Of a stretch of 6,086 bases of DNA, positions 1-5,960 are shown piece by piece. The notes under the pieces were generated by a model. The model was given only the letters and a program-made list of their open reading frames with translations. It did not search any database and was not told where the DNA came from. The stretch covers positions 1-6,086 of the forward strand of contig CALJLA010000277.1 in the NCBI GenBank assembly GCA_937983055.1, in the 5' to 3' direction. Every line of letters starts with the position of its first letter. Positions within the stretch are counted from its first letter, which is position 1. The translations under genes were made by a program, and so were the position numbers. The DNA is from an uncultured Pseudomonadota bacterium (GTDB taxonomy: Bacteria; Pseudomonadota; Gammaproteobacteria; Burkholderiales; Eutrophovitaceae).

Positions 1-1158
1 GGTCGGTACGGCGGGAAGGGTGTAGGTGGCGGGCGAGGGCTTGCCGGTTGCGGCGCCTCCGATCGCGCGCGCCGGCTCCGGCAGATCGATCTGGTGGGTC
101 TCGCCGTCGGCCAGCCGCCGCACAGTGAGGCGCGGAAAACCGCCAGCGCGCTCGTGCAGCACCAGGTGCCGCGCAAACACTTCGACGCCCTCGAGCATCA
201 CGTCCTCGCGGTGCGGCACCAGCTCGCGCCACTCGCCATTCGCCGCCGCGGATACCGGCACAGTAGCCAGCCGGAAATTGCGGCCGCGGTCGTTGGTCAT
301 CACGTAGAACAGTTCGCCGCCGTGATCGAGGTAGTACTCGTGGTCCTGGCGCCGGGGGCGGAACAGCACAGGGGCCGTTGCCGGCGCGGCTGCCGGCACG
401 ATGCGCACCTCGCTGGTGGTGGCGCTGTGCGAGGTGATGAAAATCCAGTCGCGCGACAGCGACAACTCGACGCCGACCGAAAAGCGGGCGTCGGCCTCCT
501 CGAACACCAGCGTCTCGCCAGGCACGCCGAGCGTGCGCCGCCATACCCGGCTGGCGCGCTTTGCATCGTCTTCGGTCACGTAGAACAGCGTCCTGCTGTC
601 GGCCGCCCAGGCAACCGAACGCGCCTTCTCGATCGTCTCCGGCAAGTCGCGGCGGTCGCGCAGGTCGAGAAAGCGCAGCGTGTACTCGCGAAAGCCAGTG
701 TAGTCGGTGGAGTAGGCAAGCAGGTTGCCGTCCGTGCTGACATCCAGCGCGCCGAGGCCGAAATAGCGCCGGCCCTTCGCCAGCGCATTGCAGTCGAGCA
801 TGATCTCTTCGCGCGCCTTGAGCGAGCCGCGCTTCCGGCAGTAGATGCGATATTGCCTGCCCTTACGGGTGCGCGAGTAGTAGAACCACCCGCCGTCGCG
901 GTAAGGCACTTCAGTGTCGGTTTCCTTGATGCGCGCCAGCATTTCCCGGTAGAGCGCCTTTTGCAGCGGCTCGCTCGGCTTCATCATCGCCCGGGTATAG
1001 GCGTTCTCCGCCTGCAGGTAGCGGCGCACCTGCGGCGAGTCCTTCTCCTTCAACCAGTGATAGTCGTCGCTTCGCTCGACGCCGTGAATCGTGTGGACGT
1101 GCGGGCGGCGCGGCGCCGACGGCGGCAGGGGCAGGCGTTTCAGATTCCTGGTTGGCAC
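1..1158 (-). CDS. ptrB: Oligopeptidase B (S9A prolyl-oligopeptidase family), N-terminal 386 residues, cut by the left edge
   Basis: This is a serine peptidase that, in the characterised family, cleaves short peptides after Arg or Lys. The reading frame is open from 1158 to base 1, so the C-terminal alpha/beta-hydrolase domain with the Ser-Asp-His triad is outside the window. E. coli oligopeptidase B is about 686 residues, so a little over half is present. What is visible is the N-terminal arm and the beta-propeller: YHWLK at residues 33-37, ENAYT at 51-55, SATTSEVR at about 245-252, RPRRQDHEYYLDH at 267-279 and WRELVPHREDVMLEG at 310-324. All align closely, from memory, with the corresponding E. 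coli PtrB segments. I chose the GTG at 1158-1156 because a GGAG (1169-1166) sits 7 bases upstream and there is no ATG before residue 58; an in-frame stop closes the frame at about 1200. No signal peptide is seen, so it should be cytoplasmic. Another S9A peptidase is possible but less likely. Confidence 0.93.
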   Translation of the reverse strand, partial: MPTRNLKRLPLPPSAPRRPHVHTIHGVERSDDYHWLKEKDSPQVRRYLQAENAYTRAMMKPSEPLQKALYREMLARIKETDTEVPYRDGGWFYYSRTRKGRQYRIYCRKRGSLKAREEIMLDCNALAKGRRYFGLGALDVSTDGNLLAYSTDYTGFREYTLRFLDLRDRRDLPETIEKARSVAWAADSRTLFYVTEDDAKRASRVWRRTLGVPGETLVFEEADARFSVGVELSLSRDWIFITSHSATTSEVRIVPAAAPATAPVLFRPRRQDHEYYLDHGGELFYVMTNDRGRNFRLATVPVSAAANGEWRELVPHREDVMLEGVEVFARHLVLHERAGGFPRLTVRRLADGETHQIDLPEPARAIGGAATGKPSPATYTLPAVPT

Positions 1159-1165
1159 TGGCGAA

Positions 1166-1169
1166 CTCC
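1166..1169 (-). promoter_or_regulatory. Ribosome binding site of the oligopeptidase B gene
   Basis: The minus strand reads GGAG followed by 7 bases (TTCGCCA) and then GTG. This is good Shine-Dalgarno spacing and it decides the GTG start at 1158, because no ATG occurs nearby in frame. Confidence 0.7.
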
Positions 1170-1176
1170 GGGCAGT

Positions 1177-1205
1177 TTTAGACGCTTGGCTCTCGCGTCA
1201 GGCAA
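1177..1205 (-). promoter_or_regulatory. Candidate sigma-70 promoter for oligopeptidase B
   Basis: On the minus strand a -35-like TTGCCT (1205-1200) and a -10-like TCTAAA (1182-1177) are separated by exactly 17 bases; each matches the consensus at 4 of 6 positions. Transcription would start near 1170, leaving a leader of only about a dozen bases that begins almost at the ribosome binding site. It overlaps the oppositely directed candidate promoter at 1186-1214. Motif-based only. Confidence 0.4.
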
Positions 1206-1214
1206 TTCTAGAAT
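1186..1214 (+). promoter_or_regulatory. Candidate sigma-70 promoter for the DUF3460 gene
   Basis: A -35-like TTGGCT (1186-1191, 4 of 6 consensus bases) and a -10-like TAGAAT (1209-1214, 5 of 6) are separated by 17 bases. Transcription would start near 1221, giving a leader of about 78 bases before the ATG at 1299. The -10 lies within the 8-base palindrome TTCTAGAA (1206-1213). This is the best-looking promoter in the window, but it rests on motif matching alone. Confidence 0.5.
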
Positions 1215-1298
1215 GTCGAGCACCCGGGCAACGCAGCGCCCCGGTTTGCAGCAGCAATTATTGTCGATTATCCGCGGCCGCACGGCCGCCACCGCTTC

Positions 1299-1484
1299 AT
1301 GGCCGAGCATAACTACGAATCCGATGTGACCCGCTTCATCCGCGATTTCCTCGACAGGCATCCGGAAGTGCGCGACAAGCAGCAGAAGGCGCGCGCGACC
1401 TGGTGGGACCGGCCGCAGGACTTCGAGGAGCGCAAGCGGCTGGAACAGGCGCGAGTGCCGAAGAAGCCTTACGAGTACTACTGA
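1299..1484 (+). CDS. DUF3460 family small protein, 61 residues
   Basis: This is a complete small protein of unknown function. Its features fit the DUF3460 family as I remember it: a YESDVTRFIRDFL segment at about residues 6-18, HPEVRDKQ at 21-28, the tryptophan pair in RATWWDRP at about 32-39, and an aromatic C-terminus ending KPYEYY. The family is short (about 60 residues) and known mainly from betaproteobacteria. The protein is highly charged and lacks both a signal peptide and a membrane segment, so it should be cytoplasmic. The ATG at 1299 is the only plausible start; no clear Shine-Dalgarno sequence precedes it, which slightly weakens confidence in the exact start. It is divergent from oligopeptidase B and convergent with the DUF481 gene, so it is probably transcribed alone. 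I infer no role. Confidence 0.88.
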   Translation: MAEHNYESDVTRFIRDFLDRHPEVRDKQQKARATWWDRPQDFEERKRLEQARVPKKPYEYY

Positions 1485-1509
1485 GGGCACCAGCCAACGC
1501 CGCCTGCGC

Positions 1510-1698
1510 CACCCACCTCGCCCCGCCCCCCGCGGGGCAGAGAGGGTGTCGGCCGACGCCGTGCCGATGGCATACCCGATGCCGGGCGAAGCGCCGTGCG
1601 CTGCGGGTACCGGAACGACCACTGCATCCACCCCGAACTTCAGCTCCCTCTCCGCCCTTCCTGGGGGGGGGGGGGAGAGAGGGGGGTGAGGTAGGGGC
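1510..1698. repeat. Probable degenerate intergenic repeat with C/G-rich hairpin ends and a G13 tract
   Basis: This fills most of the 252-base gap between two convergent genes, and I see no credible coding sequence in it. The left end (CCCACCTCGCCCCGC, 1512-1526) matches the reverse complement of the right end (1695-1681) at 12 of 15 positions, although both are C-rich, which raises chance similarity. Near the right end, CTCCCTCTCC (1644-1653) can pair with GGAGAGAGGGG (from 1674), and between them lies a run of 13 Gs (1663-1675), followed by GGGGGG at 1681-1686 and TGAGG. The CTCCCTCTCC / GGGAGAGGG...GGTGAGG pattern resembles, from memory, a hairpin repeat often found between genes in proteobacteria. 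Repeat status cannot be proven from one copy. Confidence 0.4.
1520..1538 (+). terminator. GC hairpin after the DUF3460 gene, possible terminator or repeat stem
   Basis: GCCCCGC (1520-1526) and GCGGGGC (1532-1538) form a perfect 7-base-pair stem with a CCCCC loop, starting 36 bases after the DUF3460 stop codon. The stem can be extended outward imperfectly (CACCTC against GAGAGGGTG, with bulges). No U-run follows, so it is not a canonical intrinsic terminator; it may instead be one arm of the intergenic repeat described for 1510-1698. Confidence 0.35.
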
Positions 1699-1736
1699 AA
1701 GGTCCTGGCGCGACCCGGGCAGCCCTAACAGTCCGC

Positions 1737-2756
1737 CTACCAGTGATAACCGAGCGAGAACAGCACCGTGCGGTCAGTGCCCGCGCGGCCCGGGGCCGGG
1801 TTGTCATCCCAGTCGACGTTGTACTGGGCAGTGGCGTTCAGCCGCTCGATCACCGGCCAGCGCAGGCCGGTCTGGGTGCGCACGAACAGGTTGTCGGAAT
1901 CGTCCAGCGCGAAGAAGCCCTCGTTGCGATGGAAGAACTGCGTCTTCGTGCCGAACAGGAAGTGGTCGAATCGCATCGCGACGCGGCCGGCCGGATAGCT
2001 GTCGTCCGTCCCCACGTCGTAATCGGTGTTGACATAGGTGGCACCGCCTTCCAGCGACAGGTTGGTCTGCGGCGTTTCCAGGAACTGGTAGCCGGTACCG
2101 ACACCGAGCGTCGTTCGCAGGTTGATGTCCTTGAACTCGTCGCTTTCCATGTCGGCGTTCGAGTAGGCGTACCACTTCTTGTTGATGAAGTGGTCGTACT
2201 TGAGATAGGCAAGCCAGTTCGATTCTGTCTCGACGCCGCGGTCCTCGGCGCGGTTGATGGCACCGCCGATGGTAAAGCGATTTTTCACCGTGCGGGCGAT
2301 CACCTCGGCATCGGCGTGCACCTTCTCGGTATCGGTGTTGCCGGAGGTCGAGGAGGCGCCGACGTTGATGCGTCCGTTTACCTTGACCGGCGGCTCCGGC
2401 GTGCGGGTAATCCGCGTAACCCGGTCCAGCGCCAGGGGGGCGGTTTCCAGCCAGTCGCCGCCGGACAGGGTCACGCTGCCGGTGCCGGACTGGGAAAATA
2501 CCGCCTGCACCCGGTTGGCTTCATCCACGAAGACGTACACCGGCTGGTCGGTCGACAGCGTGTCGACCTGTTTCCAGTCAATGCTGACATTGCCCGCGTA
2601 CGGCGTCCTGATGACCAGCTTGCCGGCGTCGAGCCGCACCAGTTCGCCGCTGATGCGGTCGCCGTTGCGCAGCACGACTTCGTCGGCGGATGCTGCGGAA
2701 ACGGCGACGAAGCAGCAGGTTGCCAGCACTCTGGCGATTGTTCTTGTTCCGATCAT
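1737..2756 (-). CDS. DUF481 family outer-membrane beta-barrel protein, 339 residues
   Basis: This is a predicted outer-membrane protein of the DUF481 family, the group that includes E. coli YdiY, annotated as salt-induced. Its function is not established. Residues 1-24 form a signal peptide ending in ASA before DEVVLRNGDR. Residues about 25-118 form a small periplasmic beta-rich region (NGDRISGEL at 31-39, AGNVSIDWKQV at 54-64). From about 127 the barrel follows, with alternating hydrophobic and polar strands, the family-typical SGNTDT (138-143), and a C-terminal GYHW whose final aromatic residue fits recognition by the barrel-assembly machinery. The length is normal for the family. I chose the ATG at 2756-2754 because it places the signal peptide at the N-terminus and has GGGGGA 4 bases upstream; the frame stays open upstream to 3026, but that stretch has no protein-like character. 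It converges with the DUF3460 gene and appears to be monocistronic. Confidence 0.9.
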   Translation of the reverse strand: MIGTRTIARVLATCCFVAVSAASADEVVLRNGDRISGELVRLDAGKLVIRTPYAGNVSIDWKQVDTLSTDQPVYVFVDEANRVQAVFSQSGTGSVTLSGGDWLETAPLALDRVTRITRTPEPPVKVNGRINVGASSTSGNTDTEKVHADAEVIARTVKNRFTIGGAINRAEDRGVETESNWLAYLKYDHFINKKWYAYSNADMESDEFKDINLRTTLGVGTGYQFLETPQTNLSLEGGATYVNTDYDVGTDDSYPAGRVAMRFDHFLFGTKTQFFHRNEGFFALDDSDNLFVRTQTGLRWPVIERLNATAQYNVDWDDNPAPGRAGTDRTVLFSLGYHW

Positions 2757-2962
2757 CGAATCCCCCGTCTTGAAAAGAAAAACGCATGCCGTCCTCGACG
2801 CGCTTTGCGCCGCGAGCAACTGTGCGAGCATGAATGATTGGCTTGGCGACGCTGCGGGCCCGCCCGGCGCCGCCGCGTTCATTTGCGGGTGCGGGTCGCG
2901 ATGCCCGCTCGCCCAGCGACTCTGACGCCTCTGCGCGCGGCAAGTTCCCTGGACGGGCGCAT

Positions 2963-2987
2963 GACCGCGGCATGAAATCGCGCGGTC
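2963..2987. repeat. 7-base inverted repeat, possible operator
   Basis: GACCGCG (2963-2969) and CGCGGTC (2981-2987) are exact inverted copies separated by 11 bases. The spacing would suit a dimeric regulator, and the site lies about 20 bases upstream of the candidate -10 of the cupin operon. In DNA this GC-rich, such a repeat can easily arise by chance. Confidence 0.2.
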
Positions 2988-3007
2988 GCGGCACCCCGCA
3001 GCGCATC

Positions 3008-3016
3008 TGGTAAAGT
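3008..3016 (+). promoter_or_regulatory. Weak extended -10 element upstream of the cupin operon
   Basis: TGGTAAAGT fits an extended -10 pattern (TG, one base, then TAAAGT, 4 of 6 against TATAAT). The -35 position (about 2988-2993, GCGGCA) is poor, as is allowed for extended -10 promoters. Transcription would start near 3023, downstream of the alternative GTG at 3020 and 33 bases before the ATG at 3056, which agrees with the chosen start of the next gene. Confidence 0.3.
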
Positions 3017-3055
3017 CTCGTGGCATCGCGCATACCGTTCGACGCCGCTTTCGCC

Positions 3056-3724
3056 ATGACCCGATACATCGCCGCAGTGCCGCTGATCTTCGCCGCCGTC
3101 GCCGTTGCCGGCGAAGCGCCGGTGCCGATCGAAGAGGAGCCGCGCCACCGCCTGGTGTTCGAGAACCGGTATGTGCGCCATTTCGACGTGCAGCTCGAAC
3201 CGGGCTATGTCGCGCGCTATCACTGGCATCGAAACGACGGCGTGTTCGTCAACATCCGCTCGGCGAACACCACCGCGCAGGACTGGGGCGGCGAACCGGT
3301 GCAGCGGGGCTGGCGCGCCGTCGGCGAAGCATACTTCATCGGCTATACCGAAAAGCCGAAGGCGCACCGGGTCTCGAACACGGATGCGCGCCTCTACCAT
3401 GTCACCGACACCGAAGTGCTTCAGGGCTGCGGTCCGGCACCGGCGTTGCCCGCGCGCGTGCGCAACCAGTCGCTGATCGTCGAGAACTCCCGAGTGCAGG
3501 TGATGCGCATCGTGCTGCATCCCGGCGAGAGCACCGATCTGGCCGGGCCCTGCGGCATGCTGGTGTCCTTGTACCCGGCAACGCTGCGGCTCGGGCACGC
3601 AGGGGGCGGCGACCCGCTGGTTCTGCCGCGCGCCGGCTTTCGCTGGCGCGAGACGCGCGAGACCCAGAGCCTGGTCAACGCCGGCAAGACTGTCTTTCAC
3701 GGCGTCGACATCCGTCTGAAATGA
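3056..3724 (+). CDS. Exported protein with two cupin-like halves, 222 residues
   Basis: I do not recognise a named family beyond a general cupin-like appearance. Residues 1-18 look like a signal peptide (hydrophobic run ending AVA before GEAP), so the protein is probably periplasmic. The body contains two similar halves. Residues 33-50 and 140-157 align without gaps (7 of 18 identical: L, EN, V, L and PG), and residues 108-121 align with 208-221, sharing N, H and D with aromatic Y/F before the H. The first half has HWH at 56-58 and H104, which could bind a metal as in cupins; the second half has no HxH at the matching place. The ATG at 3056 puts the signal peptide at the N-terminus. A GTG at 3020 would add 12 residues and spoil it. 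No clear ribosome binding site is seen. The stop overlaps the next gene's ATG by 4 bases (ATGA), so the two are translationally coupled. The enzymatic or binding role is unknown. Confidence 0.8.
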   Translation: MTRYIAAVPLIFAAVAVAGEAPVPIEEEPRHRLVFENRYVRHFDVQLEPGYVARYHWHRNDGVFVNIRSANTTAQDWGGEPVQRGWRAVGEAYFIGYTEKPKAHRVSNTDARLYHVTDTEVLQGCGPAPALPARVRNQSLIVENSRVQVMRIVLHPGESTDLAGPCGMLVSLYPATLRLGHAGGGDPLVLPRAGFRWRETRETQSLVNAGKTVFHGVDIRLK

Positions 3725-4944
3725 GCGGCGCCGCCACCGCACTGGCGGGGGAGCGCCGGCTGGTGCTGTCGCTGGCCGCCTGCCAGGCGCTGCTGGTAAT
3801 GAACAACGTGATGATGATCGCGATCGGCACGCTGGCGGCCGACACGATCGCTGCCAACCGGCTGCTGGTCACGCTGCCGGTGACGGCCTACATCGCCGGC
3901 AGCGCCCTGGCGACGTTGCCGGTGTCGCTGTTCATGAAGCGGTTTGGCCGCCGCGCCGGCTTCATGGCCGGATGCGGCTTCGGCATCGCCGGCGCCCTGC
4001 TCGCCGCGGCAGCGATGGGCCTCGCAGACTTCTGGCTGCTGACCGCCGCGGCCATGGTGTCCGGCGTGTACGCGGGCACCGGTGGCTTCTATCGCTTTGC
4101 GGCCGCCGACGGCGCGCGCATCGAAAAGCGCGGCCGCGCCATCTCGCTGGTGCTGGCCGGCGGCATCGTGGGCGGCGTGCTCGGCCCGGAAAGCAGCAAG
4201 CTGACCCGCGAGCTGGCGGGGCCGCTGTTCGCAGGCTCCTTCCTGTCGCTCGCGGTGCTGGCGGCGCTGGCGATGCTGATCCTTCGCCGGCTGGATATTC
4301 CGCTGCCCGGCGCCGAAGAAAGCCGCGGCGAACAGCGGCCGATGTCGCGCATCCTGCGCCAGCCGGTGTTCATCGTCGCCGCGCTGGGCGGGGTGTGTGC
4401 CTACGGCGTGATGAATCTGCTGATGGCCGCCGCGCCGCTGGCGATGCAGCTGTGCGGCCATTCCTACAACGCTCAGTTGCTGGTCATCGAATGGCACATC
4501 GTCGCCATGTTCGCGCCCGCCTTCGTCACCGGCTGGCTGATCGCGCGGCTCGGTGTGCTGCCGGTGATGTTCGCCGGGGTCGCGCTCAATCTTTGCGCGG
4601 TGCTGGTCGGCGTATCGGGGCTGGCCGTCACGCATTTCTGGTGGTCCATGGTGCTGATCGGGGTGGGCTGGTGCTTCCTCTTCATCGGCGGCACCGCGTT
4701 GCTGACCGAAAGCTATGCGCCGGCGGAGAAGGCCAAGACGCAGGGCGTGAACGACCTGATGATCTATCTGACGATGGCAACCTCGTCGCTGTCCTCCGGC
4801 GCCATCCTGCACCGTTTCGGCTGGAACGCGCTCAACTACAGCGCGCTGCCGCTGCTCGCGCTGACCGCGCTCGCCATCCTGTGGTTCGCCTGGCTGCGTC
4901 GGCAGCGCTTGGCGCGCGCGCTTGTCCCGGAGACGCCAGCATGA
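3721..4944 (+). CDS. Major facilitator superfamily (MFS) transporter, 407 residues
   Basis: This is an inner-membrane secondary transporter whose substrate cannot be read from the sequence. The length and about 12 hydrophobic segments fit the superfamily: roughly residues 17-38, 48-70, 79-98, 101-120, 140-158, 166-188, 215-236, 250-272, 276-297, 302-325, 343-362 and 371-392, with a polar loop at about 189-212 between the two six-helix halves. Between helices 2 and 3 lies the motif A equivalent, MKRFGRR (72-78), in which the usual Asp before Arg is Lys73. The segments FYRFAAADGARIEKRGRAI (123-141) and GGTALLTESYAP (323-334) look like conserved family loops. The gene starts within the cupin stop codon and ends with ATGA overlapping the oxidoreductase start, so it belongs to the same operon. 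It may import or export a compound handled by the neighbouring flavin enzyme; that link is inference. Confidence 0.9.
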   Translation: MSGAATALAGERRLVLSLAACQALLVMNNVMMIAIGTLAADTIAANRLLVTLPVTAYIAGSALATLPVSLFMKRFGRRAGFMAGCGFGIAGALLAAAAMGLADFWLLTAAAMVSGVYAGTGGFYRFAAADGARIEKRGRAISLVLAGGIVGGVLGPESSKLTRELAGPLFAGSFLSLAVLAALAMLILRRLDIPLPGAEESRGEQRPMSRILRQPVFIVAALGGVCAYGVMNLLMAAAPLAMQLCGHSYNAQLLVIEWHIVAMFAPAFVTGWLIARLGVLPVMFAGVALNLCAVLVGVSGLAVTHFWWSMVLIGVGWCFLFIGGTALLTESYAPAEKAKTQGVNDLMIYLTMATSSLSSGAILHRFGWNALNYSALPLLALTALAILWFAWLRRQRLARALVPETPA

Positions 4945-5960
4945 GCCTGCGGCTGTCGGTGCTGGACCAGTCCCCGATCATCAGCGGCCACAGCCCGCGC
5001 GAGGCGATCCGCGAAACCATCCGTCTGGCGCAGGCGGCGGAAGCGCTTGGCTACCACCGCTACTGGCTTGCCGAGCACCACAACATGCGCGGCCTGGCCG
5101 ACCCCTGCCCGGAAATCCTGCTCGCCGCCCTCGGCGCACAGACGCAGCGCATCCGCATCGGAACCGGCGGCGTGCTGCTGCCGTACTACAGCCCACTGAA
5201 GGTGGCGGAAGTATTCCGCATGCACGAGGCGCTGTGCCCCGGACGCATCGACCTCGGCATCGGCCGCGCACCGGGCGGCGACCGGCTGACGGCAATGGCG
5301 ATCAACCGTGCCGCCTTCGACGACATGGATGCATTCCCCCGCCAGGTGCTGGAAACGGTGTGCTGGCTGGACGGGCGCCTGCCGGACGACCATCCGTTTC
5401 GCAGCGTGCGGGCGATGCCCGCGGGCGACACCTCGCCGGAAGTCTGGCTGCTCGGCTCTTCCGACTACAGCGGATCGCTTGCCGCCTATCTCGGCCTGCG
5501 CTTTGCCTTCGCGCACTTCATCAGCGCCCGCGGCGGCGAGGCGGTGAGCCGCGCCTACCGCGCCGATTTCCGTCCGTCCGAGCGCGAGGCGCAGGCGGCC
5601 AGCATGGTGTGCGTGTTCGCGATCTGCGCGGAAACCGAAGCCGAGGCCGACCGCCTGGCGGCCTCGATCGACCATCGCCGGCTGCTGATGGCGATGGGCC
5701 AGGAGGCGCCGGTGGCCACCGCAGAGGAGGCCATCGCGCGCGGCTACGACGAGGGGGAACGCGAAGTCATTCGGCGCGAGCGCGAGCGCGCCGTCATCGG
5801 GACGCCGGACCGGGTGAAGGCGCGGCTGCTGGAAATCCGCGACGCGTTCGCGGCCGACGAGCTGATGGTGATCACCATCACCGGCGATTACGACAGCCGG
5901 TTGCGCTCGTACCGGTTGCTGGCCGAGGCGTTCGCGCTCGCCGGCGCCGCCGCGGCGTGA
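4941..5960 (+). CDS. LLM class (luciferase-like) flavin-dependent oxidoreductase, MsnO8-type, 339 residues
   Basis: This is a predicted cytoplasmic enzyme of the bacterial luciferase-like monooxygenase superfamily, which uses reduced FMN (some members F420) supplied by another protein. It has the hallmarks of the group annotated as MsnO8-type or 'luciferase family oxidoreductase, group 1': LSVLDQSPI at residues 5-13, RYWLAEHHNM at about 40-49, then GTGGVLLPYYSPLKVAEVF and PGRIDLGIGRAPGGD at about 74-113, WLLGSSDYSG at about 169-178 and GLRFAFAHFIS near 185-195. The C-terminal part has GTPDRVKARL and DELMVITITGDYDSRLRSYRLLAEAF, also typical. The length is normal. A GGAG (4929-4932) lies 8 bases before the ATG at 4941, supporting this start; the frame is open further upstream, but that is MFS coding sequence in another frame. 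The substrate is unknown. The stop codon overlaps a GTG that starts the next reading frame. Confidence 0.92.
   Translation: MSLRLSVLDQSPIISGHSPREAIRETIRLAQAAEALGYHRYWLAEHHNMRGLADPCPEILLAALGAQTQRIRIGTGGVLLPYYSPLKVAEVFRMHEALCPGRIDLGIGRAPGGDRLTAMAINRAAFDDMDAFPRQVLETVCWLDGRLPDDHPFRSVRAMPAGDTSPEVWLLGSSDYSGSLAAYLGLRFAFAHFISARGGEAVSRAYRADFRPSEREAQAASMVCVFAICAETEAEADRLAASIDHRRLLMAMGQEAPVATAEEAIARGYDEGEREVIRRERERAVIGTPDRVKARLLEIRDAFAADELMVITITGDYDSRLRSYRLLAEAFALAGAAAA

Larger units (their letters stand above)
2757..3055. other. Divergent intergenic region between the DUF481 gene and the cupin operon
   Basis: These 299 bases hold the upstream regions of two divergent genes. I see no open reading frame with protein-like composition and no RNA gene. 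The frames that cross it are extensions of the flanking genes. It contains a 7-base inverted repeat at 2963-2987 and a weak extended -10 candidate at 3008-3016 facing the plus-strand operon. I could not find a convincing promoter for the DUF481 gene. Confidence 0.6.

Noticed and set aside
94..1329. Long plus-strand open frame of 411 codons opposite oligopeptidase B
   Set aside because: It is antisense to a well-matched peptidase gene, and its residue composition (rich in Arg, Ala, His and Val) is typical of the complement of a GC-rich gene.
1140..1700. Minus-strand 186-codon open frame spanning the DUF3460 gene and the repeat
   Set aside because: It crosses the low-complexity repeat and runs antisense to a recognised small protein; the composition is Pro/Arg-rich and it has no family motif.
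1743..2837. Plus-strand open frame of 364 codons opposite the DUF481 gene
   Set aside because: The minus strand encodes a recognisable signal peptide and beta-barrel; the plus-strand frame has no family-like motifs and is a shadow.
2757..3026. N-terminal extension of the DUF481 frame to a start at 3026
   Set aside because: The extension has no protein-like character and would bury the signal peptide internally; the ATG at 2756 gives a proper exported protein.
3697..4812. Minus-strand open frame of 371 codons opposite the MFS gene
   Set aside because: It is rich in His, Gln and Arg, as expected for the complement of hydrophobic transmembrane codons, and shows no recognisable domain.
3972..4940. 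Upstream extension of the oxidoreductase frame (662-codon open frame)
   Set aside because: This stretch is the MFS gene read in a shifted frame and is Arg-rich without motifs; homology to LLM proteins begins at the ATG at 4941.
4836..5675. Minus-strand open frame of 279 codons opposite the oxidoreductase
   Set aside because: It is antisense to a clearly recognised LLM enzyme and has no protein-family signature.
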